From: Shewanella sp. NIFS-20-20
Lineage (GTDB): Bacteria; Pseudomonadota; Gammaproteobacteria; Enterobacterales; Shewanellaceae
Direction: 5' to 3'
NCBI RefSeq assembly: GCF_019209865.1
Contig: NZ_JAHUTT010000031.1
Coordinates: forward strand, 1 to 44,433
DNA: 44,433 bases
Positions 1 through 9,215 of this stretch are shown here, one piece after another (position 1 is the stretch's first letter; every line of letters begins with the position of its first letter). Under the pieces are notes generated by a model that saw only the letters and a list, made by a program, of their open reading frames with translations, searched no databases and had not been told where the DNA came from. The position numbers and the translations under genes are program-made.

Positions 1-141
1 AATATCTTCCCAGCCCTCGCTGCCTCCTATGACCGCCACCACTGTTAAAAACAGTACATCGAACAAGGGATAGGTAACTTTGGTTGCCTGTCGGTGGTCT
101 TCAATACGTTCGAAGTGCTTGGTAAGGGAAAGAAGGCTCAT
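1..141 (-). mobile_element. ISAs1-family transposase, N-terminal part (runs off the window)
   Basis: Reading the minus strand from the ATG at 141 gives 47 residues to the window edge with no stop. They match the conserved start of ISAs1-family (H-repeat) transposases: an HFERIEDHRQ segment, then YPLFDVLFLTVVAVIGG and EGWEDI. This N-terminal domain precedes the DDE catalytic core, which lies outside the window. The element probably inserted into or beside the DUF4240 gene whose 3' part remains at 221-577. The terminal inverted repeat should lie between 142 and about 220, but I could not place it. Whether the copy is intact cannot be judged. Confidence 0.85.
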
Positions 142-220
142 GATAGGGTCTCAGCAAAAGAGAGTATAAGATCACAACGCCATCAAATTGAAAAGCTTTG
201 CCCATTTGATTGGCTAAAAT

Positions 221-577
221 TTGTTCGCGATCTCACCCTGGGGTGCCGCCTTTGTACTCACGGGTTGTGATAATGAATATGCATTTGCCGAGTTTCGTTG
301 TTTCTTAATTTCGTTAGGAAAAACCTGGTTTGAGCGGATATTGGTAGAGCCCGATTATCTGGCGGAGCTGCCTGAGTTTCCGATGAGAGATAATTTTCCC
401 TATCCCTTTGTCGACGAATATGATTTGGTGGCTGGTCAATTATATGAAGAGCGTACCGGTGAGGAATTACCTTTTGTACCTTCGGCGGGGCGTCGCCCAG
501 AAGGTAAGCGGTTTGATGACAGAAAGAGAATGTTAATCAAGCATTATCCAGGGCTATGTCAGCGATTTCCTTTCTGA
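221..577 (+). pseudogene. DUF4240-domain protein, 5'-truncated remnant
   Basis: The open frame begins only after a TAA at 215-217, and its first possible start is a TTG at 221 with no convincing ribosome-binding site. The peptide (118 aa) has the second half of a DUF4240 domain: SPWGAAFVLTGC, then FRCFLISLGKTWFERIL and PDYLAELPEF. Family members normally have a further helical N-terminal stretch before the WGAA motif, absent here. The ISAs1 transposase starts 80 bases upstream on the other strand, so loss of the 5' end through the IS insertion is the simplest reading. The family has no firm biochemical role. Expression of the remnant from TTG cannot be excluded. Confidence 0.7.
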
Positions 578-634
578 ATAGTGGCCTAGCAATGTCATGT
601 AATTGCTTACATTTATTGAATATATATTGAGCGA

Positions 635-662
635 TTCTTTGTGGTAACATCTAGACTATAAT
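635..662 (+). promoter_or_regulatory. Putative sigma-70 promoter of the DUF3016 lipoprotein gene
   Basis: A perfect TATAAT lies at 657-662, with a poor -35 candidate (TTCTTT, 635-640) 16 bases upstream. A strong GGAGG at 711-715 precedes the ATG at 721. The -10 is convincing, the -35 is not. Confidence 0.45.
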
Positions 663-720
663 CTGCGATCAATGTTTCCAGCTTAGGGGCGGGCCCCTAT
701 GGCTAATTAAGGAGGTCATA

Positions 721-1281
721 ATGAGAATAAGAGGTTACGTTTCACTATTGGCATTAGCGGCGCTAGCGCTCGGTGGTTGCGCTCAACAATCGAGTGAAGT
801 TACCCCTGAGGTGAGTCCAGTGACTCAGGCTGGCCCGGTCCAGATTGAGTGGCTAGATCCTAATAAATACACTGATATAACTTCATCCTCTGAGTTGCAA
901 TCACGTTTTTCTCAGCGGGTGTTTGACACCTTAACCGCCAATCTTGCGCAAGTGGCGACACCGGTACTCGAGCCGAATGAGAAACTGCAATTGGTGGTGA
1001 CCAATGTAGACTTGGCGGGCGATGTGAGACCTACCTTTGGCGCGGCGCTCAATGATATTCGCATTGTCAGTAATTTATATCCGCCAAGAATTACCTTCAC
1101 CTATAAAGTATTGAGCGGTAACCAAGTGGTGATGTCGGGGAGCGAGAAACTGCAAAATTTGGGTTTTCTAGATGGCATTCAACCGATCATCGAACGCCCT
1201 TTTATGTATGAGTCAGCGTTATTGACCACTTGGTTTAATCAAACGTTAGCGCCCACATTGCAAGGGACACCCCCCCAATAA
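721..1281 (+). CDS. DUF3016 family lipoprotein
   Basis: A 186-aa protein with a lipoprotein signal: basic MRIR start, hydrophobic stretch and a lipobox ending LGGC, so Cys20 would be lipidated. The mature part matches DUF3016: VEWLDPNKYTDI-like start, then RVFDTL, LVVTNVDLAGDVRPTFG, NDIRIVSNLYPPRITF and a closing GFLDGI-P segment. These proteins are common in Shewanella and relatives and are predicted to sit in the periplasm or outer membrane; their role is unknown. GGAGG six bases before the ATG supports the start. The gene is monocistronic, ended by the hairpin at 1302-1329. Confidence 0.85.
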   Translation: MRIRGYVSLLALAALALGGCAQQSSEVTPEVSPVTQAGPVQIEWLDPNKYTDITSSSELQSRFSQRVFDTLTANLAQVATPVLEPNEKLQLVVTNVDLAGDVRPTFGAALNDIRIVSNLYPPRITFTYKVLSGNQVVMSGSEKLQNLGFLDGIQPIIERPFMYESALLTTWFNQTLAPTLQGTPPQ

Positions 1282-1301
1282 ACGTTAGCGTTTTTTCACA
1301 T

Positions 1302-1329
1302 AAAAACAGCCGCAGATGCGGCTGTTTTT
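1302..1329. terminator. Bidirectional rho-independent terminator
   Basis: A 12-bp perfect stem (1302-1313 with 1318-1329) around the loop AGAT, with A5 before and T5 after. It sits between two convergent genes (ends at 1281 and 1335) and can serve both. Confidence 0.9.
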
Positions 1330-1334
1330 GTTGA

Positions 1335-1640
1335 TTAACTTTGCTGTTTAAAGGCTTGCAGGGTCGATAAGACTAAGGCTAATTTTTTCACTAGGGCCTG
1401 TAGTTGCTCAGTATCAACGGCATCTTGCGGCAGCTGGGCTAACTCTTGGGCTAAATCTTTTACATACGGCAAAAAGCGTTTACTGTTGTGAGTAAAACCT
1501 TGCTCTGGCTTAAAAATAGTCGTGAACTTTGCGTGTCCAGCGTGTTGTAATGCATCCAGTTTGGCATCTGCATCGATGGCTTGACGGTAAGCAAGCTGCA
1601 GATTTTGCTGAAGTTGCTCCAGAATTCGTGAATAAGGCAT
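1335..1640 (-). CDS. Small conserved helical protein, possibly PriC-like (primosomal replication N'')
   Basis: A 101-aa soluble protein, almost entirely predicted helix and rich in Gln, Leu and Ala, with no signal peptide. The pattern, two long amphipathic helices around a central FTTIFKPEQGF ... RFLPYV segment, recalls the N-terminal half of PriC-type proteins that help restart stalled forks, and short PriC-annotated proteins occur in Shewanella. The similarity is weak by eye and E. coli PriC is much longer. The gene is convergent with the DUF3016 gene and divergent from the TraB/GumN gene 36 bases away. The coding call is firm, the function tentative. Confidence 0.55.
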   Translation of the reverse strand: MPYSRILEQLQQNLQLAYRQAIDADAKLDALQHAGHAKFTTIFKPEQGFTHNSKRFLPYVKDLAQELAQLPQDAVDTEQLQALVKKLALVLSTLQAFKQQS

Positions 1641-1676
1641 AGGGTTCTCTCAACAAAGGTCAGTTAGGGATTATAT

Positions 1677-2585
1677 ATGAAATGGTCTGCACCTCGCAAA
1701 ACTCCACTCCACATGCTGCTGATGGTTTTACTCTGCTGGGGAGTGGCGCCAGTCGGTCAAGCCCGCACGACGGAGGCTAATCCGGTATTTTATCGCTTAG
1801 AACATCTAGGTCAGACGTTATATTTACTGGGTTCTATCCATGTTGGGCAAGCCAGTTTTTATCCGATGCACCGCCTGATTGAGTCGGCATTCGCTGGCGC
1901 AGATACCTTAGTTGTCGAGGTCGATATTCGCCAGCCAATCTCGGCGCAGCAGCTCATTAAGTATGGCAAGGTGACGCCGCCGGCTCAATTGCCCGCGACC
2001 ACACAGGCACTATTAGCGCAGTATTGCCAACCGCGTCAGGCCTTTTGTCAAAGTCTTAAGCCGTGGGCACCGTGGTTGCAATCATTGCAAATTGGCATGA
2101 TGCGCTATCAAACACTGGGTTATCAAGCCCAGTTTGGGGTGGATCTCTATTGGCTCAACCAAGCTGCAGATAAGCGGGTGTTGGCTTTAGAAACCAGTGA
2201 TTTCCAATTAGGCTTACTGGCTTCATTTACTGATCCAACCCAAGATTATTTAATGATTCAGGCCATCAGTGCGAGCGATGCCGATATGCTGGCCTTAGTT
2301 GATGCTTGGTATGAGGGGGATGATGAACAACTCGTCGAGTTATCGCAAACCCAAGTGTTAGCCTATCAGCAACAGAGTTTAGTCGAGCGTCTCTTATGGC
2401 AACGCAACCATACGATGGCGCAAGGGCTGCTGGAGATCATGAGCCAACATCAAGGTCAGGCGCCTATCTTTGCCGTTATCGGTGCTGCGCATGTGGTGGG
2501 GCCAAAATCGGTGGTGTCGATATTAGTCGAGCGAGGTGGGCGCTTGATAGATTGCCGTTTGGAGCCTAAACGCTGCGGGTCGTGA
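1677..2585 (+). CDS. TraB/GumN family protein
   Basis: A 302-aa protein with an N-terminal signal or anchor (hydrophobic residues 12-28, ending near GQAR). Residues 52-55 are GSIH and the C-terminus carries AAHVVG, the two short motifs that mark the TraB/GumN (Tiki-like) fold and hold its putative metal-binding His residues. A VVEVD acidic motif follows the first one. Bacterial members are secreted or envelope-anchored and proposed to be metal-dependent proteases, which is not established for this group. AGGGA upstream of the ATG supports the start. The gap to cheD is 43 bases, but cheD has its own strong ribosome-binding site. Confidence 0.8.
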   Translation: MKWSAPRKTPLHMLLMVLLCWGVAPVGQARTTEANPVFYRLEHLGQTLYLLGSIHVGQASFYPMHRLIESAFAGADTLVVEVDIRQPISAQQLIKYGKVTPPAQLPATTQALLAQYCQPRQAFCQSLKPWAPWLQSLQIGMMRYQTLGYQAQFGVDLYWLNQAADKRVLALETSDFQLGLLASFTDPTQDYLMIQAISASDADMLALVDAWYEGDDEQLVELSQTQVLAYQQQSLVERLLWQRNHTMAQGLLEIMSQHQGQAPIFAVIGAAHVVGPKSVVSILVERGGRLIDCRLEPKRCGS

Positions 2586-2628
2586 ATATTAGCTATACTG
2601 ATTAAAAAATGAGCATGGAGGCTTAATT

Positions 2629-3255
2629 TTGCAATCAACTTCTTCGCTGGTTTATCCTGGATTTGAAGAAATAAATCGCACTTGGGATAAAAAACACGGC
2701 AAATTTGTCGCAAGGGTAAATCCTGGTGAATATTATTTAACTGGGATAGATGAGCTAGTATTCACTCGCTTAGGCTCGTGTATTGCCGCTTGCATTTATG
2801 ACAGCGAAATTAAGATTGGTGGGTTAAATCACTTCTTGTTACCCAAAGGCGGAAATTTAGATAGGGCTGATGACGCTGATAATTACTCGTGCCGTTATGG
2901 TAATTGGGCAATGGAGCAGCTCATCAATGGTATTTTATCTAAAGGTGGCAAACGCTGTAATTTAAAGGCCAAGGTATTTGGTGGCGCCAGCATTGGCAAC
3001 CAAATCACCACCAATGTTGGCCAAATGAATATTGATTTTGTTTATCGCTACCTTGCTACTGAGAATATTCCTATTTTATCTCAAGATGTTGGCGGCACTT
3101 GGCCGCGCAAAGTCTTATTTAATCCGACCACAGGCAAAGTGCTGCTTAAGCGCTTAGCCAGCGAGCCAATTGAAGTTATTACCAAACAAGAAGGCCGCTA
3201 CTTTACGAGTATTTGTAAAAAATCTCAAAAAGGCGACATTGAACTATTTGATTAG
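2629..3255 (+). CDS. cheD: Chemoreceptor glutamine deamidase CheD
   Basis: A 208-aa CheD. It deamidates specific glutamines on methyl-accepting chemotaxis proteins, giving glutamates that CheR/CheB can then methylate and demethylate. The catalytic Cys (Cys51 in TRLGSCIAAC) and His (His68 in GGLNHFLLP) are present, as is the KAKVFGGASI segment with the family's conserved polar residues. The start is TTG at 2629, preceded by GGAGG; no ATG in frame fits. No other chemotaxis gene adjoins it, though a REC-CheC protein lies 12 kb away. Its stop overlaps the stop of the convergent cmoM by two to four bases. Confidence 0.93.
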   Translation: MQSTSSLVYPGFEEINRTWDKKHGKFVARVNPGEYYLTGIDELVFTRLGSCIAACIYDSEIKIGGLNHFLLPKGGNLDRADDADNYSCRYGNWAMEQLINGILSKGGKRCNLKAKVFGGASIGNQITTNVGQMNIDFVYRYLATENIPILSQDVGGTWPRKVLFNPTTGKVLLKRLASEPIEVITKQEGRYFTSICKKSQKGDIELFD

Positions 3256-4061
3256 GTGCGTGGCTTGTGGCCAATAAAATGGACGTAACGGCCCAAGGAT
3301 AAATAAGGCTCTTGTTGGCAATAGGCCAATTCCATGGCTAACACTTGCTCGAAACTCGCCGAAGCTGGTAAGGAGTGTTTAAGGTAGTCGTTTATCACTC
3401 TAACCCCTGATTGACACACTAATGATAATTGCCATTGTTGAAACCAAGCTCGGACCTCGTGAATAAAGAGCGGGTGAGTGGGGGTTAATCTGACTTTTTT
3501 CTTGATGTTGAAATCGGCGGCAACATAGTCAAAATTGCCTGAGATTAGCGCATGAAATCGCATGGCTTCTTTGTTAAAAAACATCAAAGAAAACAGACCA
3601 TCATCATCGAGTAAGGTTAATAATTGGGTCAAGGTACCCTCGGCGTCACTGAGCCACTCGGCCACGGCATGGCATAAGATTAAATCAAATTTACCTGTGA
3701 CATGCTGACTGAGATCTTGGATTGAACAGTGGATTAACCGCATGTCGATAGCCGGTTGTTTATTGGCTATTTGCGACTCAGCTTCGGCCAACATTTCGGC
3801 AGAAATATCGCACAGGGTCACGTGGTGGCCCAGTGCTGCTAATTGTTGACTAATAAAGCCAAAGCCACCGCCAGCATCTAAGATCCTTAATTTTTTGGTT
3901 TTTTTTACCTTGCATAGACTCTCAATATGGCAAGTTAAGTCACGCCATAACACGGCTGCACGGATCTTACCTTTGGGCGTGCCGTAAATGTTTTTAGCAA
4001 ATTTAGAGGTGAGTGTATCGAAGTTTTTATCTTGCACTGGGGGAGTTAGCCTAGGGATCAT
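3252..4061 (-). CDS. cmoM: tRNA 5-carboxymethoxyuridine methyltransferase CmoM
   Basis: A 269-aa class I SAM-dependent methyltransferase resembling E. coli CmoM (formerly SmtA), which methylates the carboxyl of cmo5U34 in some tRNAs to give mcmo5U. Landmarks: DKNFDTLTSKFAKNIYGTPKG near the N-terminus, the SAM-binding LDAGGGFGF (61-69), HAVAEWL, NFDYVAADF and, near the end, GVRVINDYL and EPYLSLGRYVH, all in the same order as in CmoM. Length and motifs are complete. It is tail-to-tail with cheD with overlapping stops, so antisense read-through is possible. Confidence 0.92.
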   Translation of the reverse strand: MIPRLTPPVQDKNFDTLTSKFAKNIYGTPKGKIRAAVLWRDLTCHIESLCKVKKTKKLRILDAGGGFGFISQQLAALGHHVTLCDISAEMLAEAESQIANKQPAIDMRLIHCSIQDLSQHVTGKFDLILCHAVAEWLSDAEGTLTQLLTLLDDDGLFSLMFFNKEAMRFHALISGNFDYVAADFNIKKKVRLTPTHPLFIHEVRAWFQQWQLSLVCQSGVRVINDYLKHSLPASASFEQVLAMELAYCQQEPYLSLGRYVHFIGHKPRT

Positions 4062-4218
4062 TGCCTAAATTTTGCCACAGACCGATGATGCCGTCAGGTA
4101 AATCTCGATCAATTTTCGCTTGGCAGCGCCATTATCTGAGTAAATGTTAATCAAGCTGATTTTTGTATTAGATTAGCATATAATTTGGGGCTAATTTTTA
4201 CACAGACACCATGCGAAT

Positions 4219-5082
4219 ATGCAACATATAGTTCACCTCAATGAAATGCCATCGTTATTCTCCCTTTATCGCAAGATCATGTTTGGTCGTAAGCCAGGCT
4301 GGAATAAAGAGCCGTTGGAATCTATTCAGGTGAATTGTGCGCAAGTGGCTATTAAGGCCGATGCGGTGGAACGTTATGCCTCTGTGTGTGGCTTTCAATT
4401 TGATGGTGTTTCTCTTCCGGCAACGTATTTGCACGTGTTGGTGTTCCGTTTACAGGCTGAATTATTTACCCATAAAAGTATTACCTTTCCCTTACTTGGA
4501 ATGATCCACCTGAAAAATCGTATTCGCCAATATCGCGGCCTCACGATTAATGAACGGGTCGATATGAGCTGTGAGATGCGTGAAAGTCGCATTAGCGACG
4601 CTGGGTTAGAGTTTGATCTGTATGCTGTCGCCGAGGTGGATGGCAGTATCGTGTGGGAATCCGTATCAACCTATTTATATCGTTGCCCTATGGCTCATGC
4701 CAGTCGCAGTCGACCGCCAAAAGGGTCTGACATCAACTGGCAATCGCCACAACAGTGGCATTTGGATGATGACTTAGGCCGCCGCTATGCACTGGCATCG
4801 GGGGATTATAACTTAATTCATCTGCACCCTATTTTATCAAAACGCTTTGGTTTTGACCGAGTGTTAGTGCATGGCATGTGGTCGAAAGCTCGCTGTCTTG
4901 CCGCGCTGGAACCGGCCAGTATTGATCGTCCCTTTGAAGTCGAAGTGGCGTTTAAATTACCGTTATTTATGCCGGCGGATATTACCTTTGCTAGTGAATC
5001 GATAGCTGATGGCCATCGGTTTGAATTACGGGATATCAAAGGGCGACGTCCTCATTTGATTGGGCAATTGAACTACCTTTAA
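4219..5082 (+). CDS. MaoC-like (hot-dog fold) acyl dehydratase
   Basis: A 287-aa protein with two hot-dog halves. The C-terminal half carries the hydratase-2 motif ASGDYNLIHLHP with the Asp/His pair (Asp196, His201) followed by GFDRVLVHGMW, as in MaoC and R-specific enoyl-CoA hydratases. The N-terminal half (about 35-155) lacks this motif and looks like the degenerate partner domain. It probably hydrates or dehydrates an acyl thioester, substrate unknown. A TATAAT at 4179-4184 lies 35 bases before the ATG. The start codon has no good Shine-Dalgarno; a second in-frame ATG ten residues later is possible. Confidence 0.8.
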   Translation: MQHIVHLNEMPSLFSLYRKIMFGRKPGWNKEPLESIQVNCAQVAIKADAVERYASVCGFQFDGVSLPATYLHVLVFRLQAELFTHKSITFPLLGMIHLKNRIRQYRGLTINERVDMSCEMRESRISDAGLEFDLYAVAEVDGSIVWESVSTYLYRCPMAHASRSRPPKGSDINWQSPQQWHLDDDLGRRYALASGDYNLIHLHPILSKRFGFDRVLVHGMWSKARCLAALEPASIDRPFEVEVAFKLPLFMPADITFASESIADGHRFELRDIKGRRPHLIGQLNYL

Positions 5083-5213
5083 TGCATAAGTAGGACTGTG
5101 GGGCTGTGCGCTTGAGCACGCTTATATTAGTAAAGTGCAACTGCCCCTTTGTGCTCGCCGATATTTCCTCTATGATCGTCACGCCCTTGCCGATCCATGA
5201 GAATAATAACTAG

Positions 5214-6920
5214 ATGCTATCTGACATTGAAATTTCAAGAAACGCCCAACTACAACCAATTTCATCGCTTGCCCAACGGCTAGCGATCGCACCAGATGAG
5301 TTAGTGACTTACGGCCCCTATAAGGCCAAATTATTACCCAGTTTACTGACTCGACTGCAATCATCCCCTCGAGGTCGCACAATTATTGTGACGGCAGTGA
5401 CACCCACCCCTTATGGCGAAGGTAAGACGGTCACCACCATTGGCTTGACCCAAGGTTTGCAAGCGCTGGATAAAAGCGCCTGCGCCTGTATACGTCAGCC
5501 GAGTATGGGGCCGGTGTTCGGGGTGAAAGGAGGCGCTGCCGGCGGTGGTTACGCCCAAGTCGTGCCAATGGAAGAGCTTAATTTACATCTTACCGGCGAC
5601 ATTCATGCCATTAGCAGTGCCCATAATCTGGCCGCGGCGGCCATTGATGCGCGCTTATTTCATGAAACACAGTTAGGGCCTGATGCTTTCGCGCTGCAAT
5701 CAGGATTGGCGCCATTAAACATCGATCCGCAGCAGATTTTATGGCGTAGAGTTGTCGATCAAAATGATCGCAGTCTGCGTCAAATTGAGGTTGGCTTCGG
5801 GACTAACAATGGTCCGGTGCATGCGTCAGGATTTGATATTACCGCCGCCTCTGAATTGATGGCGATTTTGGCATTAAGCCGTGATTTAGCCGATATGCGG
5901 GCCCGTATAGGCCGAATAGTGCTGGCTATCTCCACCCAAGGCGAGTGGATTACCGCCGAGGACCTTGGCGTCGCAGGGGCGATGACGGTGATCATGCGCG
6001 AGGCGATTGCCCCAACCTTGATGCAGACCTTATCCGGTGCTCCTTGTTTAATTCATGCCGGTCCCTTTGCCAATATCGCCCATGGTAATTCATCGGTCAT
6101 TGCCGATGAGATTGGGCTGCGTTTAGCCGATTATGTCGTGACCGAAGGTGGCTTTGGTTCTGATATGGGCTTTGAAAAATACATTAATATCAAGGTAAAA
6201 ACATCTAATACACCGCCATCAGCGGCGGTGTTAGTGACCACTCTAAGGGCGCTTAAAGCCAATGGTGGTGATGCAGTTGCTGATATCAATGAGCCCAATC
6301 AACCGGCCTTAGATGCTGGATTTACTCATTTATGCTGGCACATTAACAATGTCAGTCAATATGGTATTCCGGTGGTGGTGGCGATTAATCGTTTTCCTAG
6401 CGACAGTGATGAAGAATTAGCGTGGTTGCAACAGCAAGTGGCGCAGACGGCGGCGTTTGGCTGTGAAATCAGTGATGCCTTTGCCCACGGAGCTTCCGGC
6501 GCTATGGCATTGGCAGCGACCGTGGTTGCCGCCTGTGAGCAACCGAGTCAACTCACTGAGTTGTACGACGCGAGTTTGCCACTGCTGACTAAGCTTGAGC
6601 TTCATATGCAGCGAGCCTATGGTGCAGCGGGCATAGCGTTAACAGAACAGGCACAAAGGCAACTGCAAGGCTTAGCCGCTGACTATGGCCATTTACCTTT
6701 ATGTGTGGCTAAAACGCCGATGTCCATTAGTCACGATCCTAAGCAAAAAGGCGTGCCGAGCGATTTTGTGGTGCCAGTGACCGAGTTGCGACTACATGCT
6801 GGGGCTGGCTTTATTACCGTGCTGACAGGCAATGTCATGACCATGCCAGGCTTGGGGTTACGCCCCGCCTATTTGCACATCGATATTGATAGCCAAGGCG
6901 AGATCCAAGGGTTAGCTTAG
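5214..6920 (+). CDS. fhs: Formate--tetrahydrofolate ligase
   Basis: A 568-aa Fhs. It joins formate to tetrahydrofolate with ATP, giving 10-formyl-THF for one-carbon metabolism. The nucleotide-binding [10 protein letters not shown] lies at about residues 63-72, followed by [36 protein letters not shown] and [18 protein letters not shown], all diagnostic of the family. Length is typical. The gene is flanked by a 130-base upstream spacer and a clear terminator, so it is probably monocistronic. I saw no riboswitch upstream. Confidence 0.95.
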   Translation: MLSDIEISRNAQLQPISSLAQRLAIAPDELVTYGPYKAKLLPSLLTRLQSSPRGRTIIVTAVTPTPYGEGKTVTTIGLTQGLQALDKSACACIRQPSMGPVFGVKGGAAGGGYAQVVPMEELNLHLTGDIHAISSAHNLAAAAIDARLFHETQLGPDAFALQSGLAPLNIDPQQILWRRVVDQNDRSLRQIEVGFGTNNGPVHASGFDITAASELMAILALSRDLADMRARIGRIVLAISTQGEWITAEDLGVAGAMTVIMREAIAPTLMQTLSGAPCLIHAGPFANIAHGNSSVIADEIGLRLADYVVTEGGFGSDMGFEKYINIKVKTSNTPPSAAVLVTTLRALKANGGDAVADINEPNQPALDAGFTHLCWHINNVSQYGIPVVVAINRFPSDSDEELAWLQQQVAQTAAFGCEISDAFAHGASGAMALAATVVAACEQPSQLTELYDASLPLLTKLELHMQRAYGAAGIALTEQAQRQLQGLAADYGHLPLCVAKTPMSISHDPKQKGVPSDFVVPVTELRLHAGAGFITVLTGNVMTMPGLGLRPAYLHIDIDSQGEIQGLA

Positions 6921-6953
6921 GCCAGTCGAATACTGACTCGGCTCAGCATAAAC

Positions 6954-6976
6954 AAGGCGCCGAACGGCGCCTTTAT
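6954..6976. terminator. Terminator between fhs and the MscS gene
   Basis: Perfect 8-bp GC-rich stem AAGGCGCC / GGCGCCTT (6954-6961 with 6966-6973), loop GAAC, then a short T run. It sits between convergent genes. Confidence 0.8.
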
Positions 6977-6989
6977 TGGGTTTTAGCAA

Positions 6990-8633
6990 TTACTCTTGGC
7001 TATCTTGATGATAGATATGCACATCGCGCTGCGGGAATGGAATGGTAATACCTTCCTCGTCGAAACGTATTTTCACGGCTCGAGTCACATCCCAATACAC
7101 GTCCCAATAATCTTCAGGTCGAGTCCATGGACGAACGACAAAATCGACACTGGAGTTGTTGAGGGTGTGAAGCTTCACTAATGGTTCAGGGTGTTTGAGC
7201 ACTTTAGGGTGCGTGCTAATAATGTCCATTAGCACTTTCTCAGCGTGAGGAATATCATCGCTATAACCAATACCAAACACCAGATCGACTCGGCGTTCGC
7301 GTTCGGCAGTGATGTTATTAATGGTATCGCCCCAAATCTTATTGTTTGGAATGATAAGACGCTGGTTATCAAAGGTCATGATCGTGGTTGAGACCAATGT
7401 CATGTGGCTTACCTTACCAGTCACACCGGCAGCATTGATTAAATCACCAACATCAAATGGACGGTAAATCAGGATCATCATCCCAGAAGCAAAATTCGAT
7501 AAAGTATCTTGCAGGGCAAAACCAATGATCACACCGGCAATACCAAAACCGGCCAGCAGAGGGCCAAGCTCAATCCCTAGCTGCGACAATGCGATCAACA
7601 GACCAATGGTAAAGACTACCTTGCCGGATAACTTAATAAAGAAATCTTGCAATAATTGACTGAATTTCAAACGCGAGTTGCTGACGGCGCGTTTCACTAT
7701 GGTTTCAGCTAAGCGGCCAAATAGCATAGCCAGCATTAAAATTAAGCTGAAAATAACCAGTTTAAATACGAACGATGGACCATTATCGACCAGCTGGGTA
7801 TAGCCTACGCCAAACCACTGCTCCAATAAGCCTTTTGCAACATCAGCGTTGATTAAGCCCTGGGTCAGATCTCCCGATACGCTGAATAACACTTTCTTTA
7901 AATCAGCGGTATTGTCACCCATGGAGTCTAGCAGGGTGATGGTGACATTTAAGCTGCTTGTGCTCTGATTAAGCCACTCATTGAGGGTGGTATGGCGGGC
8001 AACTAAATGGGCAGGAACATCCTTGCCAGCGGCACTAATTTCATTATTGACTAATTTCAGTTGTTGTTGAATATACTCGGCTGTCGAGGCCAATTTATGG
8101 CCGCGAACCAATAGGTCAGCACTGAGTTGCTGTTGTTGACTATCAGTATTCTCACCCAGTTGTTTCGCCCAATCTAAGGTTTGTAATTGCGCCTCAAAAA
8201 AGATATCGCGCTCGCTTTGACGGTTAGCGATTTGCAGCAATACCGATTGGTCGTTATTGGTGTCGAGTTTCTGCTTTAAGTCGTTTATATCATTATTTAA
8301 ATAGGTATTAATTCTATTTAAAAAATCAAATTGCTGATTGATAAGCGGCAGGGTCGTGGCTTTATCGATATCAGCTTGGGCCATCAGCTTTTGAATATCA
8401 CCACGAATGGCTTTGATATTACTCAAAATGGTGAACTCAGTGAGTTTTCTCAGTTCTCCTTGAGCGGATTTCAAAATGACGACTTCGTTATCCACACGTT
8501 GTTGCAGTGCGTGGATTTGTTGCAAACTGGCAGTATTGGCATCGGTGCTATCGGGCTCGGCTGCCACCATTCGGCTGCACGAGATGACCAATAGCAACAA
8601 CAGCGACATTATTCTAAATGAAGCTTTTGGCAT
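6990..8633 (-). CDS. MscS-family mechanosensitive channel with long periplasmic coiled-coil domain
   Basis: A 547-aa protein when started at the ATG at 8633, which has GGAAGA upstream and opens a signal peptide (MPKASFRIMSLLLLL ... VAAEP). An open frame continues further 5' but the extra residues break the signal. Residues about 25-250 are Gln-rich helices without membrane spans, likely a periplasmic coiled-coil region. Three or four membrane segments follow, then the MscS pore helix and beta domain: GFGIAGVIIGFALQDTLSNF, IYRPFDVGDLI, TLVSTTIMTFDNQRLIIPNN. It should act as a tension-gated channel in the inner membrane that protects against osmotic downshock. A single gene convergent with fhs. 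Confidence 0.9.
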   Translation of the reverse strand: MPKASFRIMSLLLLLVISCSRMVAAEPDSTDANTASLQQIHALQQRVDNEVVILKSAQGELRKLTEFTILSNIKAIRGDIQKLMAQADIDKATTLPLINQQFDFLNRINTYLNNDINDLKQKLDTNNDQSVLLQIANRQSERDIFFEAQLQTLDWAKQLGENTDSQQQQLSADLLVRGHKLASTAEYIQQQLKLVNNEISAAGKDVPAHLVARHTTLNEWLNQSTSSLNVTITLLDSMGDNTADLKKVLFSVSGDLTQGLINADVAKGLLEQWFGVGYTQLVDNGPSFVFKLVIFSLILMLAMLFGRLAETIVKRAVSNSRLKFSQLLQDFFIKLSGKVVFTIGLLIALSQLGIELGPLLAGFGIAGVIIGFALQDTLSNFASGMMILIYRPFDVGDLINAAGVTGKVSHMTLVSTTIMTFDNQRLIIPNNKIWGDTINNITAERERRVDLVFGIGYSDDIPHAEKVLMDIISTHPKVLKHPEPLVKLHTLNNSSVDFVVRPWTRPEDYWDVYWDVTRAVKIRFDEEGITIPFPQRDVHIYHQDSQE

Positions 8634-8856
8634 GGTGTATTCTTCCAAAATTAAACTGGGGCACAATGGTATTCGCTAACGCATGTCGCTGTAAATATTT
8701 GCTTCATGAGTTATCCCATCAGCCTAACAGAAAACAGCCAAAAGTGTGGGTTTGCGGGGTGTGAAGGCATCGACTCTCACGTGACAGCGCGGCTAGGATT
8801 ACGACATGATGGCGTATCTGCTACACTAGCGAATCGAATTTTTATAAGGTTTCCCT

Positions 8857-9159
8857 ATGATTTGCCCTCATTGCCATCAGGCATTTAAAACCCATGCTAT
8901 TGAGATGACACGCGGGCGTGGCTTGGCGGTTGAATTTCAGTGCCCTAAATGCCAAGCATGGCTGGGTAAGAGTGCCTGGTTACAACGCGGTAAGTTACTA
9001 GGATTTTATGGTGCAGTAGCGATGGCGATTGTGGCTTACACTCAGCCGCACTTATTTGGCATGGCGCTGGTGGCTGGGATGTTTTGCGTGATTACCTTGA
9101 TGGTGTCGCATTTAATGGATCAGTTACAGATCCGCGAAAAACCCGCCGAGTCTAAATAA
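8857..9159 (+). CDS. Small zinc-ribbon membrane protein
   Basis: A 100-aa protein. Residues 3-6 (CPHC) and a second CPKC about 25 residues later form a likely treble-clef or rubredoxin-like zinc site; two hydrophobic segments (about 45-62 and 66-83) follow, then a charged tail. The ATG at 8857 is preceded by AAGG. No specific family recognised. It is tail-to-tail with the 41-aa membrane protein at 9216-9341, separated by an inverted repeat. Confidence 0.75.
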   Translation: MICPHCHQAFKTHAIEMTRGRGLAVEFQCPKCQAWLGKSAWLQRGKLLGFYGAVAMAIVAYTQPHLFGMALVAGMFCVITLMVSHLMDQLQIREKPAESK

Positions 9160-9174
9160 TCTGTTACAACATCG

Positions 9175-9198
9175 GCGACTTAGTGTGGGCTAAGTCGC
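9175..9198. terminator. Hairpin between convergent genes, no T tract
   Basis: Perfect inverted repeat GCGACTTAG / CTAAGTCGC (9175-9183 with 9190-9198), six-base loop. No run of T follows on either strand, so termination is plausible from position only. Confidence 0.5.
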
Positions 9199-9215
9199 TA
9201 ACGGCTTAGCAGGGC

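Noticed and set aside
5083..5213. Folate or purine riboswitch before fhs
   Set aside because: No conserved riboswitch core or terminator-antiterminator pair visible.
8706..8888. 60-aa plus-strand frame before the zinc-ribbon gene
   Set aside because: No ribosome-binding site, overlaps the real start at 8857, and no plausible fold.
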